Of a stretch of 64,000 bases of DNA, positions 11,541 through 23,048 are shown piece after piece. The translations under genes were made by a program, and so were the position numbers. The number at the start of each line of letters is the position of its first letter. Position 1 is the first letter of the stretch. The stretch lies in NCBI GenBank assembly GCA_030549775.1, contig CM060174.1:67849566-67913565 (forward strand), in the 5' to 3' direction. Under the pieces are notes generated by a model. It was not told the origin of the DNA. It worked only from the letters and a program-made list of their open reading frames with translations, and did not search any database. The DNA comes from Tamarix chinensis. Taxonomy: Eukaryota > Streptophyta > Magnoliopsida > Caryophyllales > Tamaricaceae.

Positions 11541-13640
11541 ATAATGTTCATAATACCTGATATAGCAATATTTACTTATAACAACAACTTATCCTTATAT
11601 AAAATATAGTACACCATACATAATCATCGTTCTTTAGTTTAACTATCAAAATGATAATAATCTTCTAGGTATAATATATATACAACTTATAACCTACGCT
11701 AACATATAATACATTTTCATTAACATATCAAACACCATCCTCTTCATTCCCATCCTATTTAGCATCTCTAACAACTTCAGTGTCTTCAATATTTTCTTCG
11801 ATAATCATCAATATGTATTCCTTGAAAAAATATGCATGTAACTTAATCATATTAATATAAAATTCGCCTATGATATTGTTTAAGTGGTGTAGTGTCTTTT
11901 AATATGCGTCAATTCACTAAGTTCTACAAGTAATACTATGATAATTACAATTACAGAAAATAAAAGTGCAAATGATAGGAAAAGAGCATAGAAAAGAAGA
12001 TGAACATATAATTTCAAACATCGGGGATGTTTGTAGTTGCATTGCTTTTAACTTTTGAGATTTCCGCCTTTTGATTCACTAAATGCCCTAATACTAGAAG
12101 AAATGTAACTAAATGCAAAGAGAGTATAGATTGAAGAGAGGGAGAAGAAACAGCTAAAAGAAAGGCATATAAAGTAGAACAATAAAAACTCAAACTTACA
12201 TTGTATTGAATTTTTAACTTGAGGTCTCCTTGAATTGCTTATTTGTAAACATAAATTTATATGCCTACGTACTTTATGAGCACATGTAGTTTCTAAAATT
12301 CAGCAGGTGCTAAGTTAAAATAAGAATTAGCATAAGGCTGAAACTCTATTCTACTAAAAGTAGTTGTTGTCCAAATTTATTCTCTATGTATTTCAATCTG
12401 ATTTGGATAAATGTGATCTGCTACAGTTCTAGATATGACTAGATACATGGAAAAATTTTATTAAGTGTTAGATGACATACTCTAATAACCTAAAGCTAAG
12501 ATTTATAGCTAAATCCTATGATAGTAATTTGTAAAGCTATAGGCCATATTCTTGAAATCTAATTTTTCTACTGCTGGTTCCTTCTTATTTTATCTCAAAT
12601 TTAGTATGCTTCAAAGACAATAGAGGAGCTTAGATAATGAAGGAAAGAATATAAAAAGTATATACTGAAGAGGGTTCAACTAGGTTATTTTTATACGTTG
12701 TTTATAAATGCTTAACCTATGTTTACTTGCTATTACAGTCATATCTAATTTTTTATGGTTTCACTAGCTAAATGCATGTTTATAAACCTATAAAATGATG
12801 AAAAATTTAGTGCACTATATGCTAATATATTTAGCTAAGTTTTGATATGTTTTGATGGTTATGAGTGGAATTTTTCTTCATATTTTAACATTATTTTTGT
12901 AGCATTCTGCAAATCTGATTTCAGACTTGAAGTCCACTCACTTTCAATTTCTAAAAAATAAGTATAGACCTATAGTACACAAGGGAATGCCATTTTTAAA
13001 GTTTATAATCTAGTAAGGATAGTTTGGATGAGTTCTTGAACATATTTGGAGTTGATTTATGTATATTTGGGATTGATTTTGCTAAAAATCTCAGACCTAA
13101 TTTTAGATATAAAAACAACTTGTTCTTACCTTGTAAAAAAATTTAGAGGCCTATCATGTGAGTGGGAACTCAGTATTTTCAAAGAAAAATCAAATGGGAT
13201 AAGTTTAGATAAATTTTTCATCATTTTAAAAAATAAAAGCTTCAAGTTTTGAGCTGATTTTATGGTTTAACTCCATGTCTAATTTGTTTTTTTAGAGCCT
13301 GATTTTGCATAGATGTATAGAAGCATAACAACATCAGATGCACATAAGTATATGAGTAGATCTTGTATATAATTCTAAAACAATAGATCTCCCACAAATC
13401 ATCCAATTTTCAGATGAAACTTTATAGGTAAGCAAAAGTGAATAAACCAACAAACATACAAACAACCTATAACTTCAAATTTCAACCATATAATATATAA
13501 CTTCAATTTTCAATCAAACAACATGTAATTTCAATTTTCAACCAAACAACTTGTAATGACAAGTTTTTAACTTGAAATTTCAATTACCAAGACCTACCTT
13601 AGCTACAAAATTCCAACAACAATCAAATACCAGTATTAAA
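11541..13640. other. AT-rich interior of the CACTA element, no gene recognised
   Basis: About 2.1 kb without a convincing coding frame. A short minus-strand acidic stretch near 11730-11800 ('EENIEDTEVVRDAK') could be a relic of a transposase tail, but it is too short to assign. Confidence 0.3.
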
Positions 13641-13686
13641 AATGAAGTGATTAGCACATAACCTCATTTCGAAACAACAATCAAAC

Positions 13687-13862
13687 AAATCGTTGGGTAG
13701 AAAAAATTACAATGATGATAGTAGTAGAAAGAGCAGTCATTACAAGAAGATGAAGAAACAAAGATATGCATTTCAGATAAGGACTCACGTTGATATAATT
13801 GACAATGGATATAGATGGAGGAAATATGCTCAAAAGGCTGTTAAGAACAACAAATTTCTAAG
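13687..13862 (+). pseudogene. Captured WRKY transcription-factor exon fragment
   Basis: The translation from 13693 gives a basic stretch, then 'RYAFQIRTHVDIIDNGYRW', 'RKYAQKAVKNNKFLR'. This is the first half of a WRKY DNA-binding domain of the group IIc type. The invariant WRKYGQK box reads W-R-K-Y-A-Q-K (Trp codon at 13816), so the glycine is lost. The frame reaches a splice-donor-like GT at 13863 that splits the Arg codon as AG|G, the conserved WRKY-domain intron position. The zinc-finger half (C-x4/5-C ... H-x-H) was not found downstream. It is a partial gene copied at DNA level, with intron, into a CACTA element; no function is expected as a WRKY factor. Confidence 0.85.
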
Positions 13863-14609
13863 GTATATATATAGTATATATTATGTAGGCATGGTTGCCG
13901 CTAGCAATCTGATTATCATTAATTAGATTATTAATTCATTCATTTTGACCTTAATTATGTGGCTTAATATTTACTATATATCAAAAAATGAAATTAAAAT
14001 ACTAGCTAGTAGCTACTACCTACTATTATAGGTTACTATATTCTACGTACTCAATTTATATATACTACTAGTAATCAAAGTGATTTTTAATAGTAATGAA
14101 TGAATGAATGATAGCCTTTGAAATGATTGTGTCTCCAACGTCAATGAATGACAATTCACTCACCTATTTGTATCAATTTTGTTCTTACTAGCTAGTAGTA
14201 TAAATATTATGTAGGTAGTAGTGACAATGATAATAACTTGAAAATATATACTAAAATTATTCCCATGAAGTAATTAGGATACTAATTTTACATACACTTT
14301 TGGATGCTTAAAATTTAAGAAAATATGAAGACATACAACCCCCCAAACCCCACAACAAGAACAAAAATGGAAGGAATGAGAAATAAAGAGCACTCTTTAC
14401 CCCAGAGGATGATGCAAAAGTTCCACTAAAAGTTCAACTACAAGTGCTGAAGTAATGGGAGCAAGTCCTGGACATGGAACGGTGCATTGCTTGTTCAGGG
14501 TGCGATTGGTAGTGGACTATGCAATACAAATAAAATATAGAAAATGGACATCAATGATCAAAACCAACATAAAGTTAAAGAGGATGAAAGGGTGACAAAT
14601 GGCCATTAC
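13863..14609. other. Intron-like DNA between the WRKY and ATG7 fragments
   Basis: Starts with the GT of the WRKY intron and is AT-rich, with repeated TACTAGTA/CTAGCTAG motifs. It ends with the presumed donor side of the ATG7 exon (minus). The switch from WRKY-derived to ATG7-derived DNA must lie inside, but I cannot place it. Confidence 0.4.
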
Positions 14610-14798
14610 ATCTATTGGGGCAACCACATCATTGCAAAAACAGCAACCCAATCTTTGGACTCCTTCTTTATCATACAGTGAAACCTTGCTTATTTCAAGA
14701 GATAATATATGAGAATCTTCAAGAATAGAACCGAAAGGACCAGCTCCATAATGTATGAACAAGAAGCTATCAAACCCCAAAGCTGCTGTTATGGTAAT
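14610..14798 (-). pseudogene. ATG7: Captured ATG7 (autophagy E1-like enzyme) exon
   Basis: On the minus strand a 189-bp segment is open for exactly 63 codons. It lies between an AG acceptor (plus-strand CT at 14799-14800) and a GT donor (plus-strand 14603-14609 reads CCATTAC, i.e. GTAATGG). The protein begins 'ITITAALGFDSFL', has 'GAGPFGS', and ends 'RLGCCFCNDVVAPID'. This is the conserved region of ATG7, the E1-like enzyme that activates ATG8 and ATG12 in autophagy; family members read 'LGCYFCNDVVAP' here. The catalytic-cysteine exon is not present. A possible scrap of the preceding exon lies near 14835-14890. Being one exon inside a transposon, it is a capture, not the working gene. Confidence 0.8.
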
Positions 14799-15088
14799 CT
14801 ATAAATAAAATAGGTAAAATAATAGGATATACTATGCAGTGAACTTTATCAGCCGTCGGTGTATCTAGCATGAAGGCATCCAAGATTCAGCATGCTGATT
14901 CTTGATATTCATTCCTTAGGTTGGTCAAGCTACATACATTCAAATGTACTACCTTTTGGTAGAGTACAATACTACAATATATCTCTTGATTAAGTGAGCT
15001 AATGTAACATATACAAAGTAGGGCATGACATAAAACAATCTTTCGAGTAACCAATTCAAGACAATTAGATTTCGAAACTAGGGTTTCA
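14799..15088 (-). other. Possible further ATG7 intron/exon flank
   Basis: Upstream of the ATG7 exon on the minus strand lies about 40 bp of intron. Then near 14835-14890 comes a reading that loosely fits the preceding exon (Trp-x-Pro-Ser ... Asp-Lys). The match is weak and contains a stop. The rest shows no coding signal. Confidence 0.25.
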
Positions 15089-15900
15089 AAGCCCAAAACA
15101 CAAACTCAAATAGTTCGAATCAATTATTTTCAATTGAAGGTGTTAGGATGCAATTAATACCATTTCAACTATTTCTATATATTCAAGTTTAGAAAAACAA
15201 CCATACAAATAACCAATTTCATAATTTCACTTAAAATCTAGGATTTTAGGCCCGAAAATATAATTTAGTTGAATTCTATTAATTTATTTAACTTGCATGT
15301 TTAGAAATATAGTTAGACATATTTTATAACATAACATATAATCAATTGCTTAAAATTAATAAAAGAAATATCCAATTTAGCATAATTAGGGTTTTTTATC
15401 CCGAAACACAAATCCGATCAATTCTTACTAAAATATATAAATTGATGGTTTGGAATTGTAATTAAATGCATTCTAATGTAATATATAAAATCAGTTGAAT
15501 AAAACAACCTGATTACACAATCTAATTTAGACCCGCAAGATTTTTGACCCAAAAATCCAATTCCAATCAATTTTACGTAATTTTTCTAAACAACACTTCT
15601 GATATGAAATTAAGTACATTTCAAAAGATATTATAAAATCAATTGAGTGAAACAACTCAATTATGCAATCCAATTCCATTACACACAAATTTTCACCTAG
15701 AAAGTCAATTCCGATGAATTCCACATAAATTTCTCAAATTGACGGTTCCAACATAAAATTAGATACATTTTAAAGCATAATGTAAAATCAATTTGCTCAA
15801 AATAGCTTAATCGGACAAATCTGAAAAATCCAGGCACAACCCGGCCTAAAATCTGATTTTTCACAAATCAACCAAATGCACTACAATTAACCACTCTAAA
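15089..15900. repeat. ~149-bp diverged tandem repeats inside the CACTA element
   Basis: Units begin with CCC(A/G)AAA-like starts at about 15089, 15251, 15400, 15548, 15697 and 15840, spacing 162, 149, 148, 149 and 143. Shared elements in order are TCC(G/A)AT(C/G)AATT, AATTA(A/G)(A/G)TACATTT, TAAAATCAATTG and AAAA(C/T)AAC/AGC. Copies are well diverged. Similar period and layout occur at 62165-63010 next to other giant-LTR-like DNA. Confidence 0.65.
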
Positions 15901-16019
15901 TTAATTATACAATATATATATATACATAATTACACAAACAATTTAGCTTATCATAAGCTAATTCATACTCAATTAATCAAAACAAGGGTTAGGGTTTTTG
16001 GAAATTTATACCAAACGAA

Positions 16020-16378
16020 ACTAACAAATCGGAACGGGTGAAGGCCGGAGAAGATGCTCTAGAGTTTGAGGACTGCTCGCTGTGGCCGGAGGATGGCGGC
16101 ACAACTTGTGCTGCTCCTCATTGCTGCTGCTGCGTGCGGCTACTGCTTACTGCGGCACTGGAGTTGGCAGGCACGACGGTGGCGTGCGGCTAGAGTGGCG
16201 ATGTTAATGGTGGCCGACAACCAGTTATTGACAATGGAGGAGCTGGTAAGAAGCAAGGAAGATGGGGTTTTAGGCACAGAGGGAAGAGGGCAGGGAGCAC
16301 GACAGGAAAAAGAACAGAAGAGAAGGGAGAGACGAAGAAAGAAAGAAAAAAGGAAGAGGGTCAGGGTCCTTTTTTTTT
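16020..16378 (-). other. GC-rich island grading into a G/A-rich run
   Basis: GC-rich DNA with CCGGAG, GGCGGC and GTGCGGCTA motifs passes into an almost pure purine run to 16378. On the minus strand this is a C/T-rich block followed by CCGCC-rich DNA, then CCCTAACCC, then tandem repeats. That is the layout of the giant LTRs elsewhere in the window. It may be an LTR fragment or a captured 5' gene region. A plus-strand open frame here looks compositional. Confidence 0.4.
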
Positions 16379-17880
16379 AACAAATAAACATATATGATAA
16401 ATACTATACATCTAAAATATTTTTCGATACTTTTATCTATAATTTATTTAAAAAAAAATTATGTCAAAAGGATCTGAAGGCCTAAAATCGATATAAGAGC
16501 TATATAAAAAAATTATATTATTTACAAAAATACATTATAAGACCTCAAAATAATATCTTTTTTTTTAACTTTAGAAAATATTTATAAAGAAATAATTAGA
16601 AAACTTTCAATTAAGATAAATTATAATAGAAATACACCCAAATAAATCGTAACACTTATTAAAATAAAAAATACAATGCGAAAATAATATTTAAAATAAG
16701 TAAACGAAAAATAAAATAACACATTTTCAAAAATTCATTCATAAGCCAAAATGGAAAAACAAAAAAAAAATGGAAAGAAAAATATAAATAAGTTGCAAAA
16801 ATCTTTAATTTAATATTTTTTTAAGATCTTATCGACCTCATAAAAAAAATTCAAAGATAAAAATATTTACTACGGATAAAGATATTAAAAGACTCTATAA
16901 TAGATGTCATTAAAGGTAATATTTCAAACACATTCGAGAAATATTCTTATAATAGTTTAAACGAGAAAAAATAATTTAACACATTTTCGAAAAAGCCATC
17001 TCTAAGCCTCAAAAAAATAATTCTATTAATAATAATTAATTATTATAATATTTATTATAATAATTTTAGTTTTTTTATTACAAATAATATAATTAATTTT
17101 ACTACTACGAATAATATTATTATTAATTATCTAATAATATTATTATATAATAAATTTAAATAATAATTAGTATTATTTTTAAATATTTAATATAAAATTA
17201 TTATTTTTTAATGTATTATGAAGATAATATTAATCATAATTTATAATAAAATAATAATGATTATTAAAATTAAATAATAATGAAAATAAATATAAATATG
17301 ATTAATATAAATATTAATCATAATTTCCAACAATTATTAATAATATTTTTTTATTAAAAAGGAATAATAATAATTATAATAATAATAATAATATCCTAAA
17401 ATAATTATTCTTATTAATAATTAATAAAGAATTATATTAATAAGAATAATATGAATCGTGATGTTAAATATATTAATAATAGTATCTAATAATTACTAAT
17501 ATATTATTAATAATGTGAATGATTATTGATAATATTTATTATTGTTAAGATAATATAGATTTGAATGATAATTGGTAGTATTTAGTAATAAATTAATTTA
17601 ATAGTAAGTGGTAGTAAATATAATATATATTATTTCATTATAATTTTTAAAAGACACCATTATGAACAATATTAATATAAAAAAGTAGAAATAAAATAAT
17701 AATTAATAATAATATATGTGAACAATTTCTAATAATGACTAATGAATTTATTATTATTATTATTATTGTTGTTGTTGTTGTTGTTGTTGTTATATTAACA
17801 AGAATATAATTAATCATTATTAAAATTATATAAAAACAAATATTATTGTTGTATTTCGTAAATACTAATACCAAAAGATG
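16379..17880. repeat. Extremely AT-rich DNA with TTA/TTG microsatellites
   Basis: About 1.5 kb composed of A/T with rare G or C. It includes many AATAATT blocks, a (TTA)n run at 17748-17767 and a (TTG)n run at 17767-17792. No coding sequence is credible here. Confidence 0.8.
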
Positions 17881-18112
17881 TAAAAGTGGGTATTAGTTAT
17901 ATTGGTATAATGCTACTAATAACCACAGATATAAGAGAGGGTAAAAGATCTGTTGGTATAATATATTAATACCAACTGATAAAAAATTTCTATTAGAAAA
18001 ACTACATTATTGCCCATAGAAAATTATCTATTGGTATTAGTTGCTTTTACCAACAGAAAAAGTATATGTGCCTAAGTTTCTATTAGCAAAAGTCAATTAT
18101 TTTGTAGTGATA
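17881..18112. repeat. Right subterminal repeats, inverted terminus and target duplication
   Basis: Motifs such as GGTATTAGTTG, GCTTTTACCAACAG (inverse of the left-end CTGTTGGTAAAAGC) and TTGGTATAAT recur. The element ends AATTATTTTGTAGTG at 18109, followed by ATA (18110-18112). Confidence 0.85.
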
Positions 18113-21100
18113 GCTTTATCACCAACACCAATGTAGGATACAAGTGCAAAAGGTAATGTCTTGAGTGTTTTTTTTTTCCTATTTCCCATTTTTTAGGTGG
18201 TTCACTTTGTTGATATGTGAAACTAGGGCAGAGAGCCAAGTATATGTACCTAAGTTTCCTATCTCCAAGTGCAAAAGGCATTATGCTTGAAAAAAAATGC
18301 TAATCGTGACAAAAATAAGTTACATGTTCACACTCCCAATCACATTGCTCAAGATTTACGACCTCGCTCAAAATTTAACAAATTATGATGGATATGTTGT
18401 GAGGAACACAACACTAATAGATTTAAAGAGCCATAAGGAAATTATAGAAAAATTAGGTGACAGAATGTGTTAGCAAGTTGAGGTTTATTCACTAAATATT
18501 ATTCCTTTATTTTTTCCTACATTTTCTAATAAATGTATAACCTAAAATGTCATTAATATTTGCATGCATATTGGTTGGTTTTAGGAAACGTTTCAACTAC
18601 ACCTTTCCAATCATAATGGATATAATCTTAGAGAATACTGTGAGAATACCATGCAATGAGTGTTTTTAGTTAGATATCTTAGTTGAGCTTAGAATATAAA
18701 AAATATGACACAAATGAGGAACAATTGGGAGTATAATAAATGGAATGTAGTATGAAAAATTATTCACACTTATATATATATCGAAACTAAGTTTCATTAC
18801 TTGAATGTTAACTATTGTTTATTGATTTTTTTAGAAAATAAGTGTATTTTTTAACAAACATACAAAATTTGAAGTGCAGGCACATAATAGTGGACTTAAC
18901 TTTCATAGAATTTGAACTAAGACTAATATGTTATATCCAAAATAGTGTATGTTGCACTAATATGTTACAATAAATTAAGGACAAAGTGAAGTGGGACTAA
19001 GAGTTTATTTCTTTACTAAGAGTTTATTTATTTTTTCTCACTTATCTAGTGAAGACACTAAGAATGAGCTTAAAATAGTGCTGAAGGTAATTAAGAAAGA
19101 TCCATAATAAAGGATTGTGATAAAGGAGAGCGAGAATCACTAAATAAAGCATTTTTTATTATTCTGTTTAGCCAATATATATAATCTATTTTTCTCTTAT
19201 TTATTGCTCTAATTTATAACTAACTTTATTGTTCTAATTGAATTCATTTAAATAACTAATTTATATTAAGGAAAATGGTGGTTTAAACCTAACTAAATAT
19301 CATATATTGTTGAGAGAACATACATGATACATAAAGAAACCGTGGAGTAGGAGTACTCTAAGAAAGGTAAAGGGTCTTAAAAAGTATATGTAAGTATTTT
19401 TGATAATTAATTGACAATGCTAGTTTGTAGATCTTTCAACTAAACATAATTTAATTGAAGAAAACAAAGACATGCTTAATATATCAATCTTCTTGTTTCT
19501 ATTCACTAAACATGAGTAGATGTTTCTATTTATATTATTCTGGAAAGAATTAGAGAAATTTATTAGGGAATCTTCTCAAAGGGGAGAGCATCTTAATCAT
19601 AAATAGTTGTTACTCAAAATCTTTGCTCTTAGATTAGGGTATTTTCTAGGAAATGGCATGGGTATAAATTCAACTACTAAGAATTTTAGTTTTAGGGAAA
19701 GAATTGGAAAAACTAAAGGTCCAATACCAGAGGAAAAAAGAAAATCACAAGAAATCATATAAATATCTTTGTGAAGAGTTTATATATACATTTGCTAATA
19801 AAAATAATGAAGCATATACCTCTCGATCATGGCATGACATATATATAAAGTTAACATCCATGTTCTTTATCAATTTTTTATTATAATAATAATTAATAAT
19901 AGTGCTGACTATTTTATACAGGATGTTGAAGATTAGATTGATGAACCATAATGAGATATTTAAGGATGATCCATGACAAATAGGTGAGAAGTTTAAGCCT
20001 CTAATTTATTTTTCATATTATAAATCACAAACACGTATTTGATAGACTAGGTGAGAAGTTTGAAAGCTTGCATGACTAGTATGCCAAATAGGCCCTTATG
20101 CATGCGCCTACATAATAGCTTGATCAAAAAATTCAGTCATTCCCCCTCCACGCCCTAGGAAAATATATTTAAAAAAAGGAAATGATCAAGAAAAGGAATC
20201 AAATAAAGATAAAGAAGATTACCATCTTAATCCTTCATATGGTTATCTTGGAATAGATATTTCAATCAGAAAAAGGTAGTTAATAAAATTTGAGATACAA
20301 AAAAAATAATCATCTTAAGAAGGTATTGAAAATTCTGATCAAACATGTGAAAATGCTACTAGTGAATAGATATAAATAGGTATAACCTTATTGTGATGGC
20401 TCAGATGTTTTTTATTTTAATGTTTTTAATGACTATCAATGCCTGCAAATTGTATGAGATTCATAATGGTTAGCATTCAAGATTTTGGGTATTCAATTTT
20501 TTTCTATTAATCATATCAATGGCTTTACGTTTCTTATTACTTGCAAATGTTATTCATATATATGGTACACACGTTTCCATGACTATTTATCTTAGATTAT
20601 GTAGTAGGGGAAATGTTAATGTATGAAATATGTTAACCACAATGCCAAAAATCAATGAATTCATCTTGAACATAGGAATTTCACCATTATTAGCTAGCTA
20701 GCTAGCTATTGGCTTCTTTTTTATCAATTTTATTCTCATTTTATATAACCTTGATGGATGTGCTACATACCTTATTTATTTGTAATGATTATAGGAATGT
20801 GATGTGATAGTGAATTGAAATGGTGCTTCTTGTTTTTATATAGGTGAAGTTGCACATATAGATGTAGGATAATCTTCCACTTTCTACTATGAATTGATTA
20901 CCTGTGTACATATACATTGCATGCTACACACACACACCCATGATAAAAGTTTCATCCTTATTTATCAAAATGCATTAAAAGCATTATTTTTATGAATTTC
21001 AAAAATTAAATCTTATCTTCTTAAACTTCTAATTCTTATCATCTGGACAATTAAGTAAGCATGAATACTCGTATACTCTTGTTTTTCCTCCATATTTTCT

Positions 21101-21849
21101 TTTCTTATGCCCTACAAACCCAAAATACCTCAATTTTGCATAACAAAATTATATGATAATGAGCTAGCTAACTTGTACCATTCAAGCAAAATATATTAAA
21201 ATTTCATTCTTAACTTTATTTACTTGTCATTATATAAATATGCTTAATAAATATTCATTCTTTATTTTCTTTTGGATGAAGTTCTTATTTAAAAAAATAT
21301 ACAACGATAGATAATTCTATAATATAAAGGCAGTATACAATTTTACATACATTAACAACCTCAATAATGTTTTGATAATTTAAATTTAAGAGACAAGGAG
21401 TGTAAAGTGGTGCTCATTTCATTATTTATATTCCTTTCCATCTTATATTTTAAGAAAGCCTCCACCTTTGGGTCATGTATTTTAGTAATCTACTATTTCC
21501 CCCTAGGTTTGTATAAAAGCTAATTTTTAGCTTCTAGCAGGGTGTTTGAATTATCTCTAGAAAATCTTTTTCTTTGCTATATTTTTTAGGAGCATGTATC
21601 TTGTTACATTATGATGGGGAGTTAAATCTTAGGTAGCGAAGTTTCGTCAAAGATATTGTGGAGGAGTTGGCCAAATATTTTATTAAAATGTTTCTAGCTT
21701 GATATATTGTTTTGGTTCCTATTATTGTGAATAAACTTATAAATCTTTTTATTTCTCTAATAAATGCACACACTTCTACCTAAAATATGTTGTCCAATGA
21801 TTAAGCAGCCCGTATGGGCTTTTCATTTCTGTTAAAACATGAACAAGCA
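18113..21849. other. Right flank of the inner CACTA; AT-rich, probably host CACTA relic
   Basis: About 3.7 kb with no domain I can name. It should continue the second-gene region of the outer CACTA element if 9010-11077 and this DNA were one element before insertion. A lysine-rich frame at 19704-19886 is the only notable open stretch. A (TAGC)n run lies at 20693-20708. Confidence 0.3.
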
Positions 21850-22275
21850 ATCCTAAAATTGATATTATGTTTTGGTAATAGATAAAAATACGTTTTTAAT
21901 TGCCAATTATTTTTGGAAACAATTTTTTCAATTACCAAAACATTTATTCATCACTAAAAGTTATAACAATGAGTATTTTTGTCCTTGTTTTTTTTTTCAA
22001 AATTTTTTTGCAAAAACATTTTTTCCTTATGAAAGAGCTTTGGCAACAAATTTTTTTGTTGCTGAAATTTTTTTAAAAAATATATATCTATATTAATGAT
22101 GAATTCATTATAAAAATTTTTTTACTAAAAATATACTCTTTTTCCATAATTCCCTTATAAGCAACAACCCTATAATGATTGACGTCAGTACTAAAAATAT
22201 CTTTCGCAAAAAATTTTCTTTTTTAACCATGACTTTTGTCATTGCTAAAATGTGAGTTGTTACTTGTGTATTCTA
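21850..22275. repeat. CACTA-like subterminal repeat region
   Basis: Short motifs occur in both orientations: TTGGTAAT / ATTACCAAAA, TTGCCAATTA, GGCAACAAATTTTTTTGTTGC, GTCATTGCTAAAATG. Density and length fit a CACTA subterminal region, possibly the right end of the outer element. The last bases (GTTACTTGTG) are only a poor match to a CACTA terminus. Confidence 0.35.
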
Positions 22276-23048
22276 TTCCAATTGCTATATATCTTAGAGA
22301 AAAAAATCCTTAATGAAAGAGGTAAGCACTAGATAATTTCCAAAACCATACATATATTATTGGGTAATATCATGTTCATAGACGTAGATGAGTAATACAA
22401 GTCATTTCTCCGTTTGTAGCTTGATATGCATGTATTAAAAATTATGCACATGATATATGTTGTGCACATATACATAACCATGATAATTATATGGCTTTAT
22501 TTCAATAGATAAGTGTAAATTAATTTGGATATGAATATAAAGAAAATAAAAAAAATATCTATTAGGCTTAGAATAAATAAGGGTAAGAGATCCCCATATT
22601 TGTACTCATCTTCATATCTATATTTGTAACCACATTCGGTTATCTAATATAAAATTATCTTTTTAACATTCATAAATAACATGTCATTAGAGATGCACAT
22701 GAACATCACCATTTCTTAATCTTCTAAGAATACTAATTTCTAGTTTCCTTACATCCTCATCTCCATGAAACACTTCTATGTGCACAATAATTATAAATTG
22801 CTCTTGTGAGTATAGGTATTCATAATATATGTAAATCATCAATCAAGATATAACATACTATAAATTTGTGATTTTATTTGGTTAACAATTAAATTTTTTT
22901 CTTATGGTTAATGTAACATAATAATTTAACCAAACAATTAAAAAATTATATACATGTGTGTTGAAATTAGTTAAACCTAGTTCTCTTAGAATCTATCTCT
23001 ATTCTATCACTTTGCTTATTTTCTTCTTACTCACTTGTATCTTATTGG
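22276..23048. other. Unassigned AT-rich DNA
   Basis: No coding frame, RNA gene or element terminus recognised. Confidence 0.3.

Larger units (their letters stand above)
11081..18109. mobile_element. CACTA transposon carrying host-gene fragments (Pack-CACTA)
   Basis: The left end reads CACTACAAAATAATT and the right end is its inverted copy (AATTATTTTGTAGTG at 18095-18109). Both ends are flanked by the trinucleotide ATA (11078-11080 and 18110-18112), the 3-bp duplication expected of CACTA elements. Subterminal regions share the motif CTGTTGGTAAAAGC in opposite orientation. No transposase domain was found inside, so movement would need enzymes from elsewhere. The 7-kb interior holds a WRKY exon (plus), an ATG7 exon (minus), ~149-bp tandem repeats, a GC-rich island and very AT-rich DNA. 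It interrupts older CACTA DNA. Confidence 0.85.

Noticed and set aside
16066..16380. 104-residue Arg-rich open frame starting in a GC-rich island
   Set aside because: Ends in a pure purine run and has no recognisable domain; layout fits a minus-strand LTR or captured regulatory DNA better.
17040..17640. Organelle-derived DNA because of extreme AT content
   Set aside because: No organellar gene or tRNA is recognisable; the sequence is simple AATAAT-type repeat.
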